Made by a program: the position numbers and the translations under genes
The notes under the pieces: model-generated
What the model was told of the DNA's origin: nothing
Databases searched by the model: none
The model's input: only the letters and a program-made list of their open reading frames with translations
NCBI RefSeq assembly: GCF_000226095.1
Contig: NC_016478.1
Span: 2,408,001 to 2,472,000, forward strand
DNA: 64,000 bases
Source: Thermothelomyces thermophilus ATCC 42464
Taxonomy: Eukaryota; Ascomycota; Sordariomycetes; Sordariales; Chaetomiaceae
Direction of reading: 5' to 3'
In this document: positions 56,901 to 64,000 of the stretch, one piece after another
Numbering within the stretch: the stretch's first letter is position 1
How the letters are laid out: every line of letters begins with the position of its first letter

Positions 56901-58068
56901 ATCATGCCCGGATCCCATCATTTCGCTCGTCATATCAGAAACAGAGAATCATGAAAACCCAAAACGCAAACAGTGAACAACGCCATGTTGAATACCGAAT
57001 CGGACATCAAGCCGCCGAGAGGAGACATGCAATATTCCCAGACAAGGTGTAAGAACCAGGGAACAAGAAGCGAGAGTTGCGTAATAAAATGCCATAAGCG
57101 GTTAATACGTGACGTTGAAGAGAATCGAAGAGCGTCGGGAGTGGGCCGGATCCGGGAAACCTCTCCTCCTCCGGGATATGGAAGCGCGGTAGCCCATGGA
57201 AGCTTCGGGGTCTTGGTGATGAGCCCTGTTTTTCTGTGTCTGGGGCTGTGTCCGGGGCTGTGTCCGGATACCGTGCCGGTACGAATGTAAGTACGTATTA
57301 AGCGAGGCATTTGTGTTTGCCCAAAAAAAAAAAAAAAAACCTGACGTGGTTATCGCGATGATGAGGCTGGTCATTCTCCGGATGGTGCGAGTGACGTCAT
57401 GGTACGTCGTTTGATCGCAGCGGAGTGGAGTCGGCTCAGCCAAGATCGGCAGGGTCCAGTTGTTTTTTTTTTGGAGGGGAGGAGGGGGGAGTGGTTGGCT
57501 GGTGGCCGGACCAACTGGAGAGGCGCCCTCCCTGGGGATTTGGAATGCGACGGCCTCCCCCCAGAATATGCTCGAAATAGCCAAGGGGGGGCCATTGCCG
57601 GTTGGTCCCTGCATGGCATGGTGGGGCTGCGCCGGGCTCGCCCAACCAAACATGTCGTCAGCCCTCTCACCTCGAGAGAGATGTAGTGCGTCGAACGACG
57701 TCATCGCGATGCAATAGACAGCGCCAATGCAGCGAACCGGCCCGGACTGCGACAAGCGCAACCTGGGGGAAAATTCCGGCATGGAACTTCATCGAAGCGA
57801 ACGGCGGACCGCGGACCACACACCACACACCACTTCCCTTCGCTGCCTGCCGGCGGCCGCCCCCCCCCCCCAATCCTTGTTGCTGACCCGTTGCTAAGCG
57901 TACTGCGAGATGGTTGGTAGTAATGGTGGTGGTTGTTAAGAGTTTGGTAATAAGTGGTGTTGGTTGTGTCCGCCCCGGGGGGGGGGGGTGCTCTTTGTCA
58001 AAAAAAAAAAAAAAAAAGGAAAGAAAAAAAAAAAAAACCGGAATCAATTTGAGCCCCTCCCCCGCCCT
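53960..58068. other. gene-poor convergent block, AROM / Rpn4-like
   Basis: No gene is supported in 4.1 kb between two genes that end toward each other. It includes TACGGAGTA at 54359-54367, TACGGATTA at 55514-55522, a 12-bp tandem repeat at 57234-57267, and C12, G12 and A18 runs at 57860-57871, 57977-57988 and 58000-58017. Both 3' UTRs probably take up part of the edges. Confidence 0.55.
57234..57267. repeat. 12-bp tandem repeat, 2.8 copies
   Basis: Unit ctgtgtccgggg (first copy with one mismatch) occurs at 57234-57245, 57246-57257 and, incomplete, 57258-57267. Confidence 0.85.
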
Positions 58069-60339
58069 TCAGCTGCTGTGGCCTCCGCGCCTGCGATGCT
58101 TGCCCGGGAACTCGACATCCGGGTGACACACTCGGTAGTGCCGGGTGAGCGCATCAGCCCTGCTGAACGTCTTGTCGTCCGTGCAGAGGTCGCAGCGGAC
58201 CTTTTGCTTGCGCGCGTTGTGAATGGTATGCTCGTGCCTGGTAAGATCGTAGGGCCGCGAGAAGACCGTGTTGCAAGGCTTCCCAGTGCTGGGGTTGATC
58301 CGGTCGCACCGGTGCGGTCCGGCTTGCGTGTTGAGGAGACTCGAGGTCATCCCGCCTGCCTCGGGTCGCCGTGCTCCGTTCAGACCGTGGGCCTGTCGAT
58401 GGCCTTCCCTCTTGTGCTTTTGCAGCAGCGCGGGCGTCTCGAACCGCAGCGTGCAGCCGTGGTATGTACACGTGTAGGTGCCGCCGTCGGCGCCAGTGTC
58501 TGCCGGCCGTTGGGGCGTCACCCCGTGGGCGGACTCGGTCGCTCCCGTGTCGGCTGATCCGAAACGCGTCGTTGCCGCCGACGTGTTGCTCACCGACGGG
58601 ACAGCGCTCTGCGGCCGCTGCTGAGGTAGGTAAGGGAACTGCTGCGGCGCCTGCATGGTCGCCGGCATCGACGTCCCTAGGAAGCTGTTGAAGGCGTTGG
58701 GGTCCATCGGTAGCCCGCCAAAGACTTGCTGGCTGTGCGCCGCGGCCGCCTTGTTGATGGCCTCGGCGTTGAACCCCGTGTTGCTTTGCTGGGGGAACAG
58801 CGGGAAGTTCCCGTCGCCCTCGGGCTCCTGGAAGTCGAGCATCGCATCCTTGGGCGAGATCGTCTGCGGGGTGGACGTGTCCGCCGACCGTGCAATATGC
58901 TGCTGCACCGCCTGGGCGTCCCGCATGGCCTTGGTCTGCTCTCGCATCTGCTGCGCCGTGTTGAACCGTATCTGCGAAGGACCCATGGCAGAGCGAAAGT
59001 CGCTGGTAGGCAGCGGAGCCAGAGGCGACCCGTGGCGGAAGGGCGACTGGTCGCGAGACGTCGACGAAACCGGCGAGTTGGTCACAGCAGACAAGTGCTG
59101 CTTGTTGGCCGCTTGTAGCCGCTGGTTGAACAGATCGCTGGTCGGCGATAATGACGCCTGGCCCGCATTTGTCGTAGCAGTCGTCGTCGTCGTCGTCATC
59201 GTCGTCGCCGTCGCCGCCGCCGTCGCCGCCGTTGACGAGTTGAGGAGTTGGGGTTGGTAGAGTTCATCCGCGTACGCGTCGGTCATGGTGCGGTCGAGCT
59301 TGGGCATGGGTGGCATAGCTGCTGCGGAGTCGGGCGATGGTGAGCGGGGGGTGCACGCTAGGAACTCGAAGGGATCCGGTTCGGTCTCACCATTATTGCG
59401 TTTCCTATCCTCCTCCGACCCGACCGCTGGCGTGGCGGGTGAGTCAGATGCTACAGAGCTCGCCACCGAAACGGGCTGTGAGGTGGCCTGCCCAATCGGA
59501 TGCTCGGGGAGCAGGCCTCGGTCGTTTCTGCGCCTCGGCGCCGTAGACAGGTACGGGTAGCTCGGGGTCATGCCACCAGAGTTGTCGGCGGTAGCGTGCG
59601 CGAGCCCCGGGTAGAAATTGTCGGGCGGCACACCGGGAAACTGCTTGGCGGCGAGCTGGTAATGGTGGAGGTCCTCGGCACCCTGAAGACCGTGGAAGTT
59701 GTCCCCAAAATCGTTCATGGCGATGTGGGGATTTGCCGTATTCTGGGAGAAGGGCGAGGCCGGGCCGTTCGAACCCATCGACGATCGAGAAGAATCCCGC
59801 TGGTGTGAGAACCGGCCGACGGACCTCGGGGTGATCTGGCCGTTCGACATCCACATGTCTGTTTGCATCGCGTCGCCGCCGTTGGAGAACAAGGCAGGCG
59901 CGGATGACTCTGGGGCGGCCAGGCCGCTTTGTCGGACTGGAGGAGACAAAGAAGGTTCCGCCAAGGTCGGGGTCGGGATGCTGTCAAAGGCCGACAAAGG
60001 CGAGTACTGAGACAGCAGCGACTGGGTCGAGATGGGGGACGACGACAGGCTGTTGTAATTAAGATGGGCCGGATCGAAGTCGGCGTCCAGGTCGATATCG
60101 AAATCGAGGGCGTCCAGCTTGCTTGCTTCCAAAGGCGACGCCGTGCGCAGGGCGGGATCGTCCAAGGCAGAGGCAGCAGCAGCGGCAGCGGCAGCGGCGG
60201 CGGGTGGTTGATGATGATGTTGTTGCTGGTGATATTGGGCGGGGTGTTGTTGCTGGTAATAGAGATGCCGACTTTGGGTTTGGGTCATGTTGCGACGTCG
60301 GGGCGCTTGCGTTTTTGTGTAAGTGGATGAGTGTGGCAA
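58069..60339 (-). CDS. rpn-4: Rpn4-like C2H2 transcription factor
   Basis: One intronless frame of 756 aa. The long N-terminal part is low complexity: a Q/H-rich start, ten consecutive Ala, an acidic DIDLDADFD patch (possible activation segment), many Ser/Pro motifs and a Thr/Ala-rich run. Three zinc fingers occupy the C-terminal 140 residues: YTCTYHGCTLRF..H..H; an unusual finger with ten residues between cysteines, CDRINPSTGKPC followed by FSRPYDLTRHEHTIH; and RCDLCTDDKTFSRADALTRHYRVCH. The tail HPDVEFPGKHRRRGGHSS is basic. The long inter-cysteine spacing and SRPYDLTRHE match filamentous-fungal relatives of yeast Rpn4, which drives proteasome gene expression. That function is inferred from the family. 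Two starts are possible, the first Met or Met18 (60288); Met18 gives a more usual beginning. Confidence 0.8.
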   Translation of the reverse strand: MPHSSTYTKTQAPRRRNMTQTQSRHLYYQQQHPAQYHQQQHHHQPPAAAAAAAAAASALDDPALRTASPLEASKLDALDFDIDLDADFDPAHLNYNSLSSSPISTQSLLSQYSPLSAFDSIPTPTLAEPSLSPPVRQSGLAAPESSAPALFSNGGDAMQTDMWMSNGQITPRSVGRFSHQRDSSRSSMGSNGPASPFSQNTANPHIAMNDFGDNFHGLQGAEDLHHYQLAAKQFPGVPPDNFYPGLAHATADNSGGMTPSYPYLSTAPRRRNDRGLLPEHPIGQATSQPVSVASSVASDSPATPAVGSEEDRKRNNGETEPDPFEFLACTPRSPSPDSAAAMPPMPKLDRTMTDAYADELYQPQLLNSSTAATAAATATTMTTTTTTATTNAGQASLSPTSDLFNQRLQAANKQHLSAVTNSPVSSTSRDQSPFRHGSPLAPLPTSDFRSAMGPSQIRFNTAQQMREQTKAMRDAQAVQQHIARSADTSTPQTISPKDAMLDFQEPEGDGNFPLFPQQSNTGFNAEAINKAAAAHSQQVFGGLPMDPNAFNSFLGTSMPATMQAPQQFPYLPQQRPQSAVPSVSNTSAATTRFGSADTGATESAHGVTPQRPADTGADGGTYTCTYHGCTLRFETPALLQKHKREGHRQAHGLNGARRPEAGGMTSSLLNTQAGPHRCDRINPSTGKPCNTVFSRPYDLTRHEHTIHNARKQKVRCDLCTDDKTFSRADALTRHYRVCHPDVEFPGKHRRRGGHSS

Positions 60340-60460
60340 ATTCTCGAGATGGTCGGAGGTGTCGACCCGATTGCTTTTATAACATAAAACAGCGTCGAAC
60401 CCTGAAGGAGGTGGGGGATCGTGACTAATGTAAGAATCTGGAGTCGCCGAGAGGACGACA

Positions 60461-60479
60461 CCCCCGGGGGGGGGGGGGG
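60461..60479. repeat. C5-G14 run upstream of the Rpn4-like gene
   Basis: Five C are followed by fourteen G, 122 bp upstream of the first ATG of the minus-strand gene. It reads C14G5 on that gene's strand. Confidence 0.9.
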
Positions 60480-61605
60480 TGGTTTCCTATGACGTTTCTT
60501 CCTAAGTAACCCGTGGAGTCATGGTTCAAAATATTCAAGCCAAGAAAACTTAGGTATGCAGGGGTGTTTAGGTGCAGCTCGGCCCTCGACATGCGGCCTT
60601 GTATGATGGGTTTGCAGGGGCAGGTCGGTCGCGCCCGCAAAACCTCGGCCTGAAACTCCAAGATTAAATACACAGTGTACATTGCACGAACTAGCCCAAT
60701 CGGGATATATTACGCTACGTGGCCGTGGAAGGATCTAGTGGTCGACTTGCGCTACAATCGCAATGTTATGGTAAAGAAGTCCTCTTGCGAAGCCCTGTTT
60801 CTAATTCGCTAATGCGAGAACGAACTGGGCTTTACCAGCATCTTCTTTCGCTCGTAAAGGTGGAATGTCTTGACTGTCTACGTACCATACCTAAGGTACC
60901 TTGGTTACTTGATGCCCGCTAACGGCTGTAGTCCGTACTTGATACGTAGTACAAACTACAACAACGGTCCGGGGTAACTTGTTAATTATCTCGACTTTTG
61001 GTGCACCCAGCCTGCGTCCCGCTGTGACGTTCTGCCGGCCTTTCTGGCTAGACGAGATTGAAGCTGATTCACGCATGGCCTAGATTCCAAGGAAAAATAG
61101 AGATACCCCAAAGCTGCTGAAATTCTGCCATCGCCAAGCTGAAGTCAATTTACAGTCGACCTACCTTGGCGAATCCGGCCGGCGGGTTGCGATGGGGTCT
61201 CACGGATTTCAGAAGCCCGGGACATCTGGTTGGTCAATGTCTAGATCTCTGCAAGAAAGACAAGTCTGGTCTAGCCCGATCGTCGGGTTTGGCATGTAGA
61301 GCTTTTGAAATACGAGACACCCGTACGGCATCTGGGCGGGAAAAAAAAACGTGCCAAAGCTGAGCTCAAGCTGATCCAAGGTGTGTGGTCTGGATCATGG
61401 TTTACCCCACCACCACCACCACCCCAGCAAGGCTGCATGCTCAATGTAGCAGTGTACACTACAGTACGGTTGAGTTACACCAACTCCAACGCTCCCGCAG
61501 CCGGAAGCCGAACCGCTTGTATTGGGAGATGCGTGCGTCGCACTGCCTCTCGGCATGTCCCCAACACAAAAAATCGACCAAAGCCGATCGCGCTCCGACG
61601 TCGAA

Positions 61606-61664
61606 GCCGCGCAATCCCGAGGGAGCCCTGCGAACGAGCCAGGGCTCCCTCGGGATTGCGCGGC
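61606..61664. repeat. perfect 25-bp inverted repeat with 9-nt loop
   Basis: Arms at 61606-61630 and 61640-61664 are exact reverse complements over 25 bp and enclose a 9-nt spacer. The arms are GC-rich (begin GCCGCGCAATCC). No repeat continues outward beyond the arms, and no gene or terminal duplication surrounds it. Confidence 0.97.
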
Positions 61665-62817
61665 ACAGCCCATGCTCATTGAATTGAGAGCGTCTGCCAA
61701 GTTGTGTGTGCGAAGTACGATACGGTGCGTTGTGCGTATGATCGATTGGAAGATCATGTCCAGGCTGCTTCTGTCCCCGCCAAAGTGCGGCCGCCCAAGG
61801 CCCAATCCGCTTGTTCGCGGTTAAGTGTCGTTGGGTGGGTTCAATTGTGGGTCCACACTTCTGGGGAACTCTTTGCTCTTGCCTGGAGAACCGACCACGG
61901 TTTGTGGGCCACATCTCCACGGCGGATATACACTACATAGTAGAACTACAAGTACTTGGATCTTGCGCAGCGCAGCCAACTACGCACAAACATCAAAGAC
62001 ATCAAGTGTGGCTGTTCATCTATCCATGCTCCTTGGATGGCAGAAACCGGCTGGAGCATGCGTACGCTCGGTTTTCCGATCTCCGGTTCATCGGGTAGGC
62101 CCTGGTGATTTGGGTTTGGCACGGCGAATGACGGCGTTCGCGCTGATGTGGCGCATGTAACCCCACGCAAGTGGCTGCGGCGCCAAGCTTCGGGACGACG
62201 AGGTGTACGAAGAATCTCCCGGTCCAACCAAGTTCACCCGACATCAAAACCTGGATCAAACCTGCATCCAACTTCTCTCAGAAGCCTCTAGTAGTGACTC
62301 TCGGCCTGTAACATTCACTGGACAAGATTCCGAGGCTGAGAATTTCGGTATTATCACGGTATATCGATTACTGGAGCGCGCCATTGTCACGAGATGCGGC
62401 TGCCGCTCCCGTCCTCGTGATAGGCAGCATCACATGACCGTAGACCGCTGACACCAGGACATTCCGGGTTACTTCATCTTTTTCAAATTCTTCGTATGCT
62501 TGGATTCTCGAATCATCTGTTGGGGGATTAAGTCAGAGCCCCAATGACAAAATCGCCGGACGTTGTGCTCCGTCGACAGTGGTCTCCCGAATGTATAGAC
62601 TACCTTTCATGCTTACGCAGGTATTCCGTATCTTGAAGCTAGCGTAAGTAACTAAGGTACCTTACCTATGTACGGACGTACAGTACATACGCACATACAT
62701 AGTAGTGTACACCAGCAGCGACAACGACTCGCGTTCGTGTTCTTGGCGAGCGCGGGGCTGTCGCAACCATCGGAGTTTAGGTGGGTACTGGGCCCGACGT
62801 GCTGTTTGATTCGCTCC

Positions 62818-62843
62818 AGCGATCGGCTTCAGCGATCGGCTTC
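62818..62843. repeat. 13-bp tandem duplication
   Basis: The unit agcgatcggcttc occurs twice in direct succession with no mismatch. Confidence 0.9.
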
Positions 62844-64000
62844 AGCCCCGTGTCGATGCCCTCCCACACTCCTCCGCAGAAAAAGTTTGATCCTGCCAAA
62901 ACCTCACAACGAACTAACATCCGGCGATCCGAGGCTGGGTAGCTTCACAAGTTATGCGCGCAACGCAAAAAGTGAAGGATACTTTCTATCATCTCCGGGC
63001 CCGTGGCTATTCGTTGACTCAGCACTGACCGCGGGGAGGAGCCGGGTGTCCTGGTGAAACGCTTCAAGGTCTCGGTAAGTGCGGGGATAGTTGCCCCAAT
63101 CTACGGACTGCGGACGCCGACAAGGACCAGGACTCGGGAAGGAGCAAGTCACATTCCTTCTTCCCAAACGGCATCCTCCGCATCCTCAGCCATGATTACT
63201 CGCGCAGACTCAAGGATCACGATTGAGGATGGAATCAACATGACAACTGGCCGGGCGCACTGCGAGTGCTACGCGGCGGGGGCTCGACTAGATAACGCCG
63301 CTGCCTCCAGTCGAATGTGTCAAACGAGGTACGAGGCATAGTACACAACGGAGTGTTTTGTGTATTTGATAAGCTAGGCTGTGTATGCATATACTGTACT
63401 GTATATATGTACATACAAAGCGATACGTTACACACCCTCCAAGACTGCGGCCTACACCTACACTCCACTTCGGCGGTCCATAACACACTACCTGACACTA
63501 ATCTGTAGTGTACTGCGTAATGAATCTTACGGCTCGACGGGCATATCCTTGCTCGCTAAACAACCCGTAAGAGTGAATCATCTTCTAGCCGTCTATTACT
63601 CTACACAGACCATCGCTCAGCGCGGCTCCTAATACCTGCTCGCTGCTGCAACGTGGTGTACATACACACCCCGGCCCGTCTCTTGTGCACGGGACTTGAG
63701 TTGGCGAACAGGGTTGCCGTCAGAAGACTCATCGGGGCATGTCGCACCAAAGCTCCACGTGTCGCGATCCAGCCGGTTGCGCGATGCTTCTGGGCCGCTG
63801 CCACCAATCTCACCTCTCGTAAACATATCCAATACCAGCCGCGGATGACTAGGACTTTCCGGGACCGGGCTCGCAGTCTATCGCATCCGAGAGAGAGAAA
63901 ATTGTTACATGTCCGATTAGTCGGGAGTAGTTGTCCGCACTCCGCTGCAGTGTATGTAATGTACAACACTAGTGTAGCGTACAGTACATGGTTGATGGTA

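Larger units (their letters stand above)
60340..64000. other. gene-poor right flank
   Basis: I see no gene. The first part upstream of 60339 should hold the promoter of the Rpn4-like gene and includes a C5G14 run (60461-60479). Further on are a perfect long inverted repeat (61606-61664), a CCA run (about 61410) and a 13-bp duplication (62818-62843). Open frames are short and without domains. Confidence 0.55.

Noticed and set aside
60392-60420. GTTCGAC-like B box on the minus strand suggesting a tRNA
   Set aside because: No matching A box or cloverleaf arms at the right distance. Other TCGAACC matches (for example near 7856, 27850, 32038) fail the same test.
61606-61664. The inverted repeat as a transcription terminator or CRISPR repeat
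   Set aside because: The genome is eukaryotic, there is no T-tract or upstream gene, and no further copies with spacers are present.

Overview
The window is nuclear DNA from a filamentous ascomycete, most likely a Sordariomycete and plausibly Sordariales. The reasons are short GT-AG introns with CTAAC-type branch points, GC-rich third codon positions in exons against near-balanced intergenic DNA, a divergent histone H3/H4 pair with introns in both genes, a pentafunctional AROM gene, and fungal-specific families (an Rpn4-like factor, an amino-acid permease of fungal type, an rvt gene). No sequence comparison was run. Family names rest on recognised motifs, and splice sites were read by eye and checked for frame.

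Layout: (1) 1-8942, no convincing gene, rich in microsatellites and short recurring words. (2) 8943-10440, a C2H2 zinc-finger regulator whose third finger is cut by an intron with a (TC)n-T56 tract. (3) 10441-17622, gene-poor. (4) Divergent pair: PRP3, a U4/U6 snRNP protein (17623-19089, minus), and the RNA polymerase I largest subunit (19716-25230, plus, 4 exons). (5) A kappa-class GST/DsbA-like protein (26239-27573, plus, 5 exons). (6) Divergent histones H3 (28150-28764, minus) and H4 (30570-31031, plus). (7) 31032-38023, gene-poor. (8) A sugar transporter (38024-39760) and an amino-acid permease (42425-44168), both plus. (9) An rvt gene, a domesticated reverse-transcriptase-related cellular gene (44505-47464, minus), divergent from the AROM shikimate-pathway gene (49132-53959, plus). 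(10) 53960-58068, gene-poor. (11) An Rpn4-like C2H2 factor (58069-60339, minus). (12) 60340-64000, gene-poor, with a perfect 25-bp inverted repeat.

Ten protein genes are supported, all apparently intact. Most are core housekeeping genes: splicing, rRNA transcription, chromatin, aromatic amino-acid synthesis and nutrient uptake. They sit as islands between gene-free blocks that make up more than half of the window. I recognised no tRNA, rRNA, CRISPR array or intact transposon.

Two things stand out. The first is the rvt gene, an RT-fold protein with an intact catalytic HDD motif and a coding-intron structure unlike a retrotransposon. The second is a 9-bp word family TACGGA(G/T)TA: 20 exact copies were found by eye, all outside coding exons, far above chance. 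It includes a 10-bp inverted pair at 40421-40445. I know of no assigned function for this word.
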